A DNA stretch of 48,889 nt from [Clostridium] aminophilum (GCF_900101295.1 NZ_FOIL01000022.1:1-48889); one strand, 5' to 3'; numbered from the stretch's first letter, positions 7,685 to 16,319 are shown. Notes: a model not told the origin generated them from the letters alone. Numbers and translations: made by a program.

Positions 7685-8692
7685 TTGATCCTGAAACGGG
7701 AGGAAAGCGGACCGGCATGGAGAGAGATTCTGAATGACGGAATCGCGGTTCTGGAGGCAGCCGGGGTTCCGGACGCGGAACATGATGCGTTCGAACTTCT
7801 GTCTGCGGCATTTGGCGTCAGCCGGACGCATTTTTATCTGGATGCGGACCGGCCGGTGAGAAGCGAACTGTTGGAAAAATGCGGCAGCACGTATCGGGAA
7901 AACCTGAGAAAACGTGCGGAGCGGATTCCGCTTCAGCAGATTCTGGGAAGCGCCTGGTTTATGGGACTGGAATTTGCGGTCAATGAGCATGTGCTCTGTC
8001 CGAGACCGGACACCGAGACGCTGGTGGAAGCGGTTCTGGCGGATGTGCCGGATCCGGAGGCCGGCGTTCTGGATCTCTGTACCGGATCGGGATGCATTGC
8101 CATCAGTCTTGCATATCACGGGAAATACCGGAAAGTCGAGGCGGTGGATATCTCCAGAGACGCGCTGAACATCGCCCGGACGAACGCGAAAAAGATTCTT
8201 TCCGTACAGAAGGGAATACTGACAAGCCGGGTTCGGAATGTCACGGCCGATCCGCTGGAGATGCGGCTCACGGGGCTGTTCTCGAAAAACGGCAGGATGG
8301 AACTCGCCGCAGGAGGCGGGACGGAAGAGCGGGAATTTATTCTCCGGGAGGGGGACCTTTTCGGCGCAGTCCCGGAGGGCGAAAAATACCGCGTGATTGT
8401 CAGCAATCCGCCGTATATTCCGTCGGCAGACTGTGAGACGCTGATGCCGGAGGTGAGAGACCACGAGCCGAGGATCGCACTGGACGGGGATGCGGACGGA
8501 CTCCGTTTTTACCGGATTCTCGCGGAAAAAGCCGCGGGCTGTCTGGAGCGCGGCGGAAGAGTGTATTATGAGATCGGTTACGATCAGGCGGAAAGTGTAT
8601 CCGGGCTTCTGGAGAAGGCCGGATATTCCGATATCCGGGTGCTGAAAGATCTGGGCGGACTTGACCGTGTCGTGACCGCAGAGTATAGTTAA
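7685..8692 (+). CDS. prmC: Peptide chain release factor N5-glutamine methyltransferase
   Basis: SAM-dependent methyltransferase that modifies the GGQ glutamine of RF1 and RF2. The N-terminal helical domain is followed by the SAM-binding DLCTGSGCIAISLA (about 129-142) and the catalytic NPPY (241-244). At 335 residues it is about 50 longer than usual: an extra segment (about 176-222, Arg/Gly/Glu-rich) lies between the central strands and NPPY. The start appears to be TTG at 7685, with AAGGAG ten bases upstream; an ATG at 7675 is out of frame. Its substrate gene prfA follows after 165 bases. Confidence 0.93.
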   Translation: MILKREESGPAWREILNDGIAVLEAAGVPDAEHDAFELLSAAFGVSRTHFYLDADRPVRSELLEKCGSTYRENLRKRAERIPLQQILGSAWFMGLEFAVNEHVLCPRPDTETLVEAVLADVPDPEAGVLDLCTGSGCIAISLAYHGKYRKVEAVDISRDALNIARTNAKKILSVQKGILTSRVRNVTADPLEMRLTGLFSKNGRMELAAGGGTEEREFILREGDLFGAVPEGEKYRVIVSNPPYIPSADCETLMPEVRDHEPRIALDGDADGLRFYRILAEKAAGCLERGGRVYYEIGYDQAESVSGLLEKAGYSDIRVLKDLGGLDRVVTAEYS

Positions 8693-8857
8693 TTTCGCAG
8701 GAAAAACAAGGGCGAACGTCCGAAAGGAACTGCGATGAAGAGGAGAATTCCGGCGTCCGGCCGGTGGAAGACGGTGCCGTCTGTGGAGCGGCTGCACCTG
8801 TGAAGACAGCCGCAGCACCGATGGGAACGCGGAAGGATGATATTGAGGAGGAAATGG

Positions 8858-9937
8858 ATGTTTGACAGACTGGACGATCTCGTAAAGCGTTACGAAGAGC
8901 TGATGAAACTGATCTCCAGCCCGGATGCAGCCATGGATCCGCAGCGGTTTCAGAAACTGATGAAGGATCAGGCCGATCTGGCACCGATCGTGGATACTTA
9001 CCGGGAATACAGACAGGCCTGCGAGGATGAGGCGGCGAGCCTTCAGATCCTCGAAGAAGAAAAAGATGAAGAGATGCGCGAGATGGCGAAGGAAGAACTC
9101 TCTGATGCCAGAGAGCGCACGGAGAGACTTGCCGGAAAACTGAAGATCCTGCTTTTGCCGAAGGACCCGAACGACGAGAGAAATGTCATCGTGGAGATCC
9201 GTGCCGGCGCCGGCGGCGACGAGGCGGCGCTGTTTGCCGCGGAACTCTACCGCATGTATATCCATTATGCGGACAGCCGCGGATGGAAATCCGAGATGGT
9301 GAACCTCAGCGAGAACGGACTCGGCGGGTTTAAAGAAGTGGACTTTATGATCAGGGGAAAAGGTGCCTATTCCCGTCTGCGCTATGAGAGCGGCGTGCAC
9401 CGCGTGCAGCGCGTTCCGGTGACCGAGTCCGGCGGACGGATTCACACATCCACCGCGACGGTGGCGATCATGCCGGAGGCGGAGGAAGTCGATGTCAAAA
9501 TCGATGAGAAGGACATTCGGATCGATGTGATGCGTGCCTCCGGAAACGGCGGCCAGTGCGTCAATACCACGGATTCCGCGGTGAGACTGACCCATTTCCC
9601 GACCGGGATCGTGATCTACAGCCAGACGGAGAAGTCACAGATTCAGAACCGCGCGAAGGCATTTGCGCTCCTGCGCTCCAAACTCTATGATCTGGAGCTG
9701 CAGAAAAAACAGAGCGAGGAGGCGGCGAACCGCCGCAGCCAGATCGGAACGGGGGACCGCTCGGAGAAAATCCGTACCTACAATTTCCCGCAGGGAAGAA
9801 TCACGGATCACAGGATCAAGAAGACCATCTACAAGATTGATCAGTTTATGAACGGGGATCTGGATGAGATTCTGGACAGTCTGATCGCGGCGGATCAGGC
9901 GGAAAAGCTTGCGCAGATGAATTCGGAATCGATGTGA
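8858..9937 (+). CDS. prfA: Peptide chain release factor 1
   Basis: RF1 recognises UAA and UAG stop codons and triggers peptide release. The 359-residue protein has the RF1-type recognition tripeptide PVT (in [10 protein letters not shown]) and the catalytic GGQ (in [16 protein letters not shown]). The residue after GGQ is Cys rather than the common His or Ser. The ATG at 8858 has a GAGGAGG Shine-Dalgarno at 8845-8851; the upstream in-frame ATG at 8837 overlaps that site and is unlikely. It lies after its methyltransferase gene prmC. Confidence 0.96.
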   Translation: MFDRLDDLVKRYEELMKLISSPDAAMDPQRFQKLMKDQADLAPIVDTYREYRQACEDEAASLQILEEEKDEEMREMAKEELSDARERTERLAGKLKILLLPKDPNDERNVIVEIRAGAGGDEAALFAAELYRMYIHYADSRGWKSEMVNLSENGLGGFKEVDFMIRGKGAYSRLRYESGVHRVQRVPVTESGGRIHTSTATVAIMPEAEEVDVKIDEKDIRIDVMRASGNGGQCVNTTDSAVRLTHFPTGIVIYSQTEKSQIQNRAKAFALLRSKLYDLELQKKQSEEAANRRSQIGTGDRSEKIRTYNFPQGRITDHRIKKTIYKIDQFMNGDLDEILDSLIAADQAEKLAQMNSESM

Positions 9938-9991
9938 CGGAGACAGTATGAAGAAAGCCGGGATGCCCGGCGAAGACATGGAGGATAAACG

Positions 9992-10492
9992 ATGGAAGCT
10001 ACGCAGCGACGCGACAAGATCAATTATTATCTGGATCTTGCCGAGATGGTTCTGCAGAGAGGAACCTGCCTCAGAAGACTATACGGCGCCGTGATCGTGA
10101 ATGAGGATGAAGTGGTCTCGACCGGATATGTCGGCGCACCGCGCGGCAGAGCCAACTGTACGGATATCGGAACCTGTATGCGGGAAAAACTGCACGTTCC
10201 AAGGGGACAGCGCTATGAGATCTGCCGCAGCGTCCATGCCGAGGCAAATGCGATTATTTCCGCGCCGCGGAACCGTATGCTGGGGGCGGCCCTCTATCTC
10301 TGCGGAAAGGACGCAAAGACAGGCGAGTATATCCGGGAGTCGAACAGCTGCAGTATGTGCAAGCGCATGATCATCAACGCCGGCATTGAAAAAGTGTACA
10401 TCCGTGATTCCAAGGACCAGTACCGCGTTGTGGACGTGGAAAAAGACTGGGTTCAGAATGACGAGACCGTGGACGGCGAATTCGGATATTAA
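9992..10492 (+). CDS. dCMP deaminase family protein (ComEB-like)
   Basis: Zinc-dependent cytidine/deoxycytidylate deaminase fold, 166 residues. The zinc-binding and catalytic HAE is at residues 82-84, with further ligands in CSMC (Cys120 and Cys123). The family role is dCMP to dUMP, feeding dTMP synthesis; B. subtilis ComEB is the related name. An extra Cys-rich segment (NCTDIGTCMRE, about 55-65) matches the dCMP deaminase subgroup. GGAGG precedes the ATG by seven bases, and a GCCGGG/CCCGGC hairpin (about 9957-9971) sits just before that. It follows prfA by 54 bases. Confidence 0.85.
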   Translation: MEATQRRDKINYYLDLAEMVLQRGTCLRRLYGAVIVNEDEVVSTGYVGAPRGRANCTDIGTCMREKLHVPRGQRYEICRSVHAEANAIISAPRNRMLGAALYLCGKDAKTGEYIRESNSCSMCKRMIINAGIEKVYIRDSKDQYRVVDVEKDWVQNDETVDGEFGY

Positions 10493-10522
10493 GATATTGA
10501 GAGATAGAATTGAGGAAATGAC

Positions 10523-11437
10523 ATGAAATTTTTTGTGACGGGAGTCGGCGGCCAGCTCGGCCACGATGTGATGAATGAACTTGCTGCGAGAGGATATGAG
10601 GGCGTCGGAAGCGACATTGCTCCGGAATACGCCGGGATTGCGGACGGAAGCGCCGTGACCGGGATGCCGTATGTATCGGTGGATATCACGGACCGCGAGG
10701 CGGTGGAGAAAGCCATCACCGAGGCGAAGCCGGATGTGATTGTGCACTGTGCGGCATGGACTGCCGTGGATCTGGCGGAGGATGAGGACAAGAAGGCGAA
10801 GGTGCGGGCCATCAATGTGGACGGTACAAAGAATATTGCCGGGGCGGCAAAGAAGATCGGAAGCAAGATGATCTACATTTCCACCGACTACGTCTTCAAC
10901 GGACAGGGAACCGAGCCGTGGGATCCGGACTGCAGAGACTACGCGCCGCTCAATGAATACGGAAAGTCAAAACTCGGCGGTGAGCTTGCCGTGAGTGAGA
11001 CGCTGGAGCGCTATTTTATCGTCCGCATCGCATGGGTATTCGGTCTGAACGGCAAGAATTTCATCAAGACCATGCTGAATGTCGGAAAGACTCACGATGA
11101 GGTCCGTGTTGTCAACGATCAGATCGGCACACCGACCTACACGCTTGATCTCTCCAGACTTCTGGTGGATATGGCGGAGACCGAGAAATACGGATATTAT
11201 CATGCGACCAACGAGGGCGGATACATTTCCTGGTATGATTTTACCTGTGAGATCTACCGTCAGGCCGGCATGACTACCCGGGTGACGCCGGTTACCACTG
11301 CGGAATATGGTCTGTCCAAGGCGGCCCGTCCGTTCAACAGCCGTCTCGACCGTTCCAAGCTGGTGCGGGAGGGATTCAAACCGCTTCCGGACTGGAAGGA
11401 TGCGCTGAAGCGCTATCTGGAGCAGATCGGGGAATGA
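10523..11437 (+). CDS. dTDP-4-dehydrorhamnose reductase family protein (RfbD-like)
   Basis: NAD(P)-dependent short-chain reductase of the RmlD/RfbD family, 304 residues. It begins with the dinucleotide-binding VTGVGGQLGHDV (about 5-16), has STDYVFNG and the catalytic YxxxK in EYGKSKLGGE, and carries the C-terminal SRLDRSKL segment typical of RmlD. In rhamnose synthesis the enzyme makes dTDP-L-rhamnose, but no rmlA, rmlB or rmlC genes lie nearby. The substrate is therefore uncertain; the other genes may be elsewhere. It starts 30 bases after the dCMP deaminase gene, probably in one transcript. Confidence 0.82.
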   Translation: MKFFVTGVGGQLGHDVMNELAARGYEGVGSDIAPEYAGIADGSAVTGMPYVSVDITDREAVEKAITEAKPDVIVHCAAWTAVDLAEDEDKKAKVRAINVDGTKNIAGAAKKIGSKMIYISTDYVFNGQGTEPWDPDCRDYAPLNEYGKSKLGGELAVSETLERYFIVRIAWVFGLNGKNFIKTMLNVGKTHDEVRVVNDQIGTPTYTLDLSRLLVDMAETEKYGYYHATNEGGYISWYDFTCEIYRQAGMTTRVTPVTTAEYGLSKAARPFNSRLDRSKLVREGFKPLPDWKDALKRYLEQIGE

Positions 11438-11551
11438 GAAGGATCAGGGAATAAGAATCAAAGAATAAGATTCAAGGAATAAAATTTAAAAAAAATAAGA
11501 ATAATAGAAGATATTCCGCGCAGGTCCGGAAACGGCGGAGCGGAAGATCAG

Positions 11552-11631
11552 GGCTGAAAGTGGTTTTTCAGACGATACAGGCGGATCGGACACGCAGCCG
11601 GATCAGTCCGGCGGGTGCCTGATCCCGGAGG
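11552..11631 (+). ncRNA. Conserved structured leader, copy A (glmM)
   Basis: Hairpin 1 is CTGAA (11554-11558), an eight-base loop, then TTCAG. A linker ends in TACAGGCGG. Hairpin 2 is closed by GGATC (11583-11587) and GATCC (11621-11625), with the inner stem GCCGGA/TCCGGC. The Shine-Dalgarno GGAGG (11627-11631) of glmM follows one base later. From CTGAA to GGAGG it has the same 73-base span as copies before the 2HCT transporter gene and secA, with no gaps. I infer a cis-regulatory RNA; no named class is recognised. Confidence 0.7.
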
Positions 11632-11638
11632 AGAAAAA

Positions 11639-12994
11639 ATGGGTAAGTATTTTGGTACGGATGGATTTCGGGGCGAAGCCAATGTCACACTGACCGTGGA
11701 CAAAGCCTTCCAGGTCGGACGTTTTCTCGGCTGGTATTACGGACAGCAGGCACGCGGCGAGGTGTGCCGCATTGTCATCGGCAAGGATACCAGACGAAGC
11801 AGTTATATGTTTGAATATGCACTGGTGGCGGGGCTGACCGCATCCGGTGCGGACGCGTATCTTCTTCACGTCACGACGACGCCCAGCGTGTCCTACGTGG
11901 TCCGAACCGAGCAGTTTGACTGCGGAATCATGATCTCCGCAAGCCACAATCCGTATTACGATAACGGAATCAAGGTGATCAACGGCAGCGGCGAAAAGCT
12001 GGAGGAGTCCGTGATCGAGAAGATCGAGGCATATCTCGACGGAGAGTCCGGCGAGATTCCGCTGGCGGAGCGCGACCGCATCGGTCGTACGGTTGACTAT
12101 GCGGCGGGCAGAAACCGTTACATCGGCTATCTGATCTCTCTGGCAACCCGCTCCTTCAAGGGAAAACGCGTTGCCCTCGACTGCTCCAACGGAAGCGCAT
12201 TCTCGGTTGCCAAGAACGTGTTTGACGCTCTCGGCGCAGAAACTTATGCGATCAACGATCAGCCGGACGGCTTCAACATCAACACCGACTGCGGTTCCAC
12301 CCACATCGAGGGACTTCAGAAATACGTCGTGGAACATCACATGGACGTCGGTTTTGCCTACGACGGCGATGCGGACCGCTGCCTTGCGGTGGATGAAAAC
12401 GGCGAGGTGGTTGACGGCGACCGCATTCTCTATGTGTGCGGCAAATACATGAAAGAAAACGGAATGCTCGTGGGCAACACCATTGTGACCACGGTCATGT
12501 CCAACTTCGGCCTGTACAAGGCGCTGGACCGGGAAGGCATCCGCTATGAGAAGACGGCGGTCGGCGACAAATATGTATACGAGAATATGTCGAAGAACGG
12601 ATATGTTCTCGGCGGCGAGCAGTCCGGCCACATCATTTTCAGCAAGTATGAGACCACCGGCGACGGTATCGTGACGAGCCTGAAGGTGATGGAGGCGATG
12701 CTGGAGAAGAAAGAAAGCCTTGGGAAGATGGCGGCGGAAGTCACCATTTACCCGCAGGTTCTGAAAAATGTCCGCGTGAAGGACAAGAATGAGGCACAGG
12801 CGGATCCGGAAGTGCAGAAAGCGGTGGAAAATGTAACCGCAGCCCTCGGTGATACCGGAAGAATTCTTCTTCGCCCCAGCGGCACCGAGCCGGTGATCCG
12901 TGTCATGGTGGAAGCGGAGACGGATGAGATCTGCCATATGCATGTGGACAGTGTGATCAGGGTGCTGAAAGAGCGCGGACTGACCATCGAATAA
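11639..12994 (+). CDS. glmM: Phosphoglucosamine mutase
   Basis: Interconverts glucosamine-6-phosphate and glucosamine-1-phosphate on the route to UDP-GlcNAc for peptidoglycan. The 451-residue protein shows all four family motifs: N-terminal GTDGFRGEAN, the active-site serine loop SASHNP (phospho-Ser at about 102), the metal-binding DGDADRC, and the phosphate-binding RPSGTEPVIRV. The start at 11639 is preferred over an in-frame ATG at 11615, because GGAGGAG lies at 11627-11633 and the upstream start falls inside the structured leader. That leader (copy A) is its likely control element. Confidence 0.95.
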   Translation: MGKYFGTDGFRGEANVTLTVDKAFQVGRFLGWYYGQQARGEVCRIVIGKDTRRSSYMFEYALVAGLTASGADAYLLHVTTTPSVSYVVRTEQFDCGIMISASHNPYYDNGIKVINGSGEKLEESVIEKIEAYLDGESGEIPLAERDRIGRTVDYAAGRNRYIGYLISLATRSFKGKRVALDCSNGSAFSVAKNVFDALGAETYAINDQPDGFNINTDCGSTHIEGLQKYVVEHHMDVGFAYDGDADRCLAVDENGEVVDGDRILYVCGKYMKENGMLVGNTIVTTVMSNFGLYKALDREGIRYEKTAVGDKYVYENMSKNGYVLGGEQSGHIIFSKYETTGDGIVTSLKVMEAMLEKKESLGKMAAEVTIYPQVLKNVRVKDKNEAQADPEVQKAVENVTAALGDTGRILLRPSGTEPVIRVMVEAETDEICHMHVDSVIRVLKERGLTIE

Positions 12995-13094
12995 GATCGG
13001 GATGCAACACGCTCTGCGAGTTTCGAGCGTTTGGCGGCAGTCGTCGGGGGCTCACCGGGGCGTGGGCTTTGGCGAGTTAGCTGTATAAATAAAT

Positions 13095-13125
13095 CGGGTA
13101 GGGGAGAGTGTATCTTCCCTACCCG
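13095..13125 (+). promoter_or_regulatory. Hairpin between glmM and greA
   Basis: CGGGTAGGG (13095-13103) pairs with CCCTACCCG (13117-13125). The T-run is poor (TTGTATC), so this is either a weak terminator of glmM or a leader hairpin of greA, whose Shine-Dalgarno lies about 12 bases downstream. Confidence 0.5.
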
Positions 13126-13150
13126 TTGTATCAATGGAAGAGGTTGGATT

Positions 13151-13678
13151 ATGGGAGAAATACTGATTCAGGCGGATGTTGACAAGATCGAGGCGGAGAT
13201 CCGTCACCGCGAGCTGGAAGTCCGTCCGCAGATTCTTCAGGAAGTGAAAGAGGCGAGAGCCCAGGGAGATCTGAGCGAGAATTTCGAGTATCATGCCGCA
13301 AAACAGGCGAGAGGTAAGAACGAGGGACGGATCAAATATCTGAAGAACGTTCTGAAATTCGCCAAAGTGATCTCGGACGAGTCCAAACCGGATGAGGTCG
13401 GCATGAACGACACGGTTACCGTCTACAATCTCGACGAAGAGGAAGACGAGACCTACCGCATTGTGACCAGTATCCGCGCCAATGCGCTCAAGCATCTCGT
13501 CTCCATCGGTTCTCCGATCGGAAGTGCGCTGTTAGGCCACAAAGTCGGTGATACCGTGACGGTTCATGTTCACTCGAAGGACAACGTGGGCAGAGAACAC
13601 ATTTACGATTATGATGTGGAGATCACAAAGATCGAAAAGACGGGAAATCTTCCGACGGATGAGATCGGCACCTACTGA
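13151..13678 (+). CDS. greA: Transcription elongation factor GreA-type
   Basis: Rescues backtracked RNA polymerase by stimulating transcript cleavage. The 175-residue protein has the N-terminal coiled coil with the acidic tip (ARAQGDLSENFEYHAAK, about 34-50) and a C-terminal FKBP-like domain ending in GSPIGSALLGHKVGDTVTV. It carries about 20 extra residues after that domain. The ATG at 13151 has GGAAGAGG upstream; the longer frame from 13031 runs through non-coding hairpin sequence. Some genomes carry two Gre paralogues, so naming as greA is by similarity only. Confidence 0.9.
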   Translation: MGEILIQADVDKIEAEIRHRELEVRPQILQEVKEARAQGDLSENFEYHAAKQARGKNEGRIKYLKNVLKFAKVISDESKPDEVGMNDTVTVYNLDEEEDETYRIVTSIRANALKHLVSIGSPIGSALLGHKVGDTVTVHVHSKDNVGREHIYDYDVEITKIEKTGNLPTDEIGTY

Positions 13679-13705
13679 ATATTTGACGGAAATCACAGGA
13701 ATGAA

Positions 13706-13785
13706 GTCTGAAGGGTGACATTCAGACTTTACTGGCGGATCAGACGGGAACCCGGACGAACCGGGAGCCTTTCTGATCCCGGAGG
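13706..13785 (+). ncRNA. Conserved structured leader, copy B (2HCT transporter)
   Basis: Hairpin 1 is GTCTGAA (13706-13712), loop GGGTGACA, then TTCAGAC (13721-13727). The linker is TTTACTGGCGG. Hairpin 2 is GGATCAGA (13737-13744) with TCTGATCC (13772-13779) and inner arm CCCGG(ACGAA)CCGGG. GGAGG follows at 13781-13785. Spacing is identical to copies A and C. It begins only 27 bases after the greA stop, so it can be read through from greA. Confidence 0.72.
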
Positions 13786-13794
13786 GACAAACGT

Positions 13795-15063
13795 ATGGAA
13801 AAAGGACCGGCTGAAATTGCGGGCTTTCCGGTCAGACTCTATCTGATCATTCTGGGGCTGACGGTGGCCGCGATGTATACCGATGCGCTCCCGGAGGGAA
13901 TGGTGGGCGGCATGATCGCCCTGATGGTTTTCGGTGAGGCGTTCAATTACATCGGAAATCATGCTCCGGTTGTGCGGACGTATCTCGGAGGATCCGTCAT
14001 CTGCATTCTCGGCGCGGCGGTGGTCCGCGCGTGCGGTCTGATTCCGGATTCGTCGCTGGCCATCATGGATGAGTTCGTCAACCGTCAGGGATTTCTGGTA
14101 TTCTATATCGCAGCCTTGATCACGGGGAGCCTCTTTAACATCGACCGGGGGCTTCTTCTCCGGGCAACGGTAAAGATTCTCCCCACCGCGGTGACCGCCA
14201 TTGCCGCAGGCATGGCGGCTGTCTGCATTCTGGGACTGTTTCTCGGCAATTCTTTTCTGGAGAGTCTTCTCTATATCGGCATTCCCATGACGAGCGGCGG
14301 CATGACGGCAGGGGCGGTCCCGCTCTCTGGGATGTATGCGCAGGCGACCGGCGCGGATGCGGGACAGATTCTCACCAGAATTGCTCCGGCGACGGTCCTC
14401 GGCAATGTCATTGCGATTATCTACGGTGCGCTGGCGGACCGCCTCGGGAAAAAGCGCCCGGAACTTTCCGGCGGAGGGAATCTTGTCAATGACGGAAAGC
14501 CGGTTCCGGAGAGACCGCCGATGAAGCCGACCTTTCAGAATCTTCTGACCGGACTTTTCATCGCGCTGGCATTCTATCAGCTCGGTGCGGTGCTCCACCG
14601 GTTTGTGACCATCATTCCCACTTATGCCTGGATGATCATTCTGGTGGTTCTCGTTAAGGGAACCGGTCTTCTGAGCGAGAAGATTGAGGATGCAACCCGG
14701 GAATGGGGGCAGTTTGCGATCAAAGCATGGACCGCAGCGGCGCTCACCGGCATCGGTTTTACACTCATTGATCTCAGGACCATTCTTTCCACGATCACGC
14801 CGCTCTATCTGGTGATCATTATTCTGGTGGAGACGGTGATTACGCTTACCGCAGCCGCCGTCGGGAAAATGGTGGGATTTTATCCCATTGAATCCGCGAT
14901 TGCTGCCGGCATGTGCACGACGAACATGGGCGGTTCGGGCAATGTCGCCGTTCTCAGCAGCTCGGGACGCATGGAGCTTCTGCCCTTTGCGCAGATCGTA
15001 ACCCGGTCCTGCGGTGCGCTTATGCTGACGATCGGCGGTGTGCTCATCCAGATGATGCCGTGA
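13795..15063 (+). CDS. 2-hydroxycarboxylate transporter family (CitS/MaeN-like) Na+ symporter
   Basis: Polytopic inner-membrane secondary transporter of 422 residues, belonging to the 2HCT family, whose members take up citrate or malate with Na+ or H+ or exchange them for products such as lactate. Two family signatures in re-entrant loops are seen: TSGGMTAGAVPLS near residue 165, and NMGGSGNVAVLSSSGRMELL near 377, followed by PFAQIVTR. No citrate lyase or malic enzyme gene is adjacent, so the substrate cannot be fixed. GGAGG lies nine bases before the ATG, as the last part of leader copy B. A terminator follows. Confidence 0.85.
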   Translation: MEKGPAEIAGFPVRLYLIILGLTVAAMYTDALPEGMVGGMIALMVFGEAFNYIGNHAPVVRTYLGGSVICILGAAVVRACGLIPDSSLAIMDEFVNRQGFLVFYIAALITGSLFNIDRGLLLRATVKILPTAVTAIAAGMAAVCILGLFLGNSFLESLLYIGIPMTSGGMTAGAVPLSGMYAQATGADAGQILTRIAPATVLGNVIAIIYGALADRLGKKRPELSGGGNLVNDGKPVPERPPMKPTFQNLLTGLFIALAFYQLGAVLHRFVTIIPTYAWMIILVVLVKGTGLLSEKIEDATREWGQFAIKAWTAAALTGIGFTLIDLRTILSTITPLYLVIIILVETVITLTAAAVGKMVGFYPIESAIAAGMCTTNMGGSGNVAVLSSSGRMELLPFAQIVTRSCGALMLTIGGVLIQMMP

Positions 15064-15106
15064 GAAATTCCGGGAAAAAGAAGAGAATAGAAGAGCAAAG
15101 AAAAAA

Positions 15107-15157
15107 TCCCGCAGAAAGAGGATTCGCAAGGAATGGTCTTTCTGCGGGAAGTTTTTT
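15107..15157 (+). terminator. Terminator after the 2HCT transporter gene, usable from both sides
   Basis: TCCCGCAGAAAGA (15107-15119) pairs perfectly with TCTTTCTGCGGGA (15137-15149) and is followed by AGTTTTTTATT. A-rich sequence before the left arm lets it also work for the convergent minus-strand gene. Confidence 0.9.
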
Positions 15158-15199
15158 ATTTCATTAGGAAATCTCCCGGGACATAAAACGCTCCGCCTG
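15158..15199 (+). repeat. Dispersed terminator-following repeat, partial copy 3
   Basis: ATTTCATTAGGAAATCTCCC, then ACATAAAACGCTCCGC, matches the first arm and the core of copies 1 and 2 but lacks the second arm. It begins in the T-run of the preceding terminator, as the other two copies do. Confidence 0.5.
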
Positions 15200-15200
15200 A

Positions 15201-16217
15201 TCAGGCGTGTTCTCGACGGGGCGTGATCTTCAGTTCTTCGGTACATTTGGTTTCCCGGTTCGGAAGCGGGGTTGCGACCCGGACGTTCAGGCCGTAGCCG
15301 CGGAGGAAGGCGGCATATCGAAGAAGCCGGATATGCGCGGCGGTAAAATCGGAATCGTTTGGCTTGGACTCACCGTCCTGAAACGATGCGCTTGCATGGA
15401 TCGCGCGCTCGCTTGCCGCATTTTCCAGAGTGAACTGATGGGTGTTCATCATGACAAAATCCACCAGACAGACATTCCGGACGCCGTGTTCGGTCAGAAG
15501 CGTTCCAAACTGTTTGGCATCGAAAAGCGTGTCGTTGACGCCTTTGATGATGGAGATGCGGACTTCATAGAGCTGATCCATCATCACCGCCGCATCCAGA
15601 TTGGCCAGAATGGTGTGGGTGGAGACGCCGGTGTACTGAATATGTTTTTTCTCGTCGTAGTGTTTGAGGTCGATGGAGACGGAATCTGCCCACCGCGCCA
15701 GTGTCGTGAAGGGCAGCGAGTGGAGGAAACCGGTCGTATAGACGGACGTGCGGAGATTCATTTCACGGCATTTTTTCAGAACTTCCACGGTGAAAAGCAC
15801 CTGATTGTCGGTGTTGACATTCTGGAAGCTGATCTCGCCGCCGCGCTGATATTCGACCGCATGCGACCGGATCGCCGCGATGATTTCTTCGGAATCGATC
15901 ATCTCCTCGGCAAAGCCGAGACGGCGTGTCGGACAGTTGTTGACACAGGCAAGGCAAAGACAGCATTTCGATGCATCAAAGGAAAAATTCCCCTTTCCGT
16001 TTCCTTTTTGAAAACGGATCGCTCCGGTCGGGCAAAGCTGCTCACACAGACCGCAGTAAAGACAATTCTTGTCATCCCAGAGGATCGAGGTGGGTTTTGC
16101 CGGTGCGGTGCGGCTGCACCATGAGCAGCGAAGCGGACACCCGTGGAAGGATATAATGGTATTCAGACCGCCGTCAGGCAGCGGAACGGAGTGAATCCGG
16201 AAAATATTTGCCTGCAT
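15201..16217 (-). CDS. Radical SAM protein resembling glycyl-radical-enzyme activases (orphan, atypical)
   Basis: 338-residue radical SAM protein. The CxxxCxxC cluster is in GCPLRCSWC (about 26-34). It is followed by two ferredoxin-like 4Fe-4S motifs (CLYCGLCEQLCP and CCLCLACVNNCP), the layout of glycyl-radical-enzyme activating proteins. No glycyl radical enzyme gene is in the window. The family SAM-contact motif SGGEP is not present: the aligned stretch reads RGGEISFQNVN. The GPGxRT lead-in also reads DGGLNT. It may activate a distant partner or may have diverged. TGAGG lies before the ATG, and a good promoter lies at 16320-16348. Confidence 0.75.
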   Translation of the reverse strand: MQANIFRIHSVPLPDGGLNTIISFHGCPLRCSWCSRTAPAKPTSILWDDKNCLYCGLCEQLCPTGAIRFQKGNGKGNFSFDASKCCLCLACVNNCPTRRLGFAEEMIDSEEIIAAIRSHAVEYQRGGEISFQNVNTDNQVLFTVEVLKKCREMNLRTSVYTTGFLHSLPFTTLARWADSVSIDLKHYDEKKHIQYTGVSTHTILANLDAAVMMDQLYEVRISIIKGVNDTLFDAKQFGTLLTEHGVRNVCLVDFVMMNTHQFTLENAASERAIHASASFQDGESKPNDSDFTAAHIRLLRYAAFLRGYGLNVRVATPLPNRETKCTEELKITPRREHA

Positions 16218-16276
16218 GTCTACCTCAGAAACAGAGTAAAGCTTACGAAAACGTAAAAATCAGTAAAAAATCTTAA

Positions 16277-16314
16277 ATGTGGCTCATTACGTGACATATT
16301 TTAGGACAGCCACG
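16277..16314 (-). promoter_or_regulatory. Hairpin at the start of the activase-like transcript
   Basis: On the minus strand GTGGCT at the presumed 5' end pairs with AGCCAC about 25 nt later. The start of this stem coincides with the expected transcription start of the promoter at 16320-16348. There is no T-run directly after it. It may be a 5'-stabilising structure or, as DNA, an operator. Confidence 0.4.
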
Positions 16315-16319
16315 CAGTG

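Noticed and set aside
7376-9595. A 739-codon open frame on the minus strand
   Set aside because: It lies opposite prmC and prfA, is rich in Arg, His, Pro and Ser as expected of a GC-rich antisense shadow, and has no family resemblance.
13751-13765. Loop ACGA in leader copy B as a mini-ykkC (guanidine-II) riboswitch
   Set aside because: That class needs two hairpins with ACGR loops; copies A, C1 and C2 lack the loop, so the match is chance.
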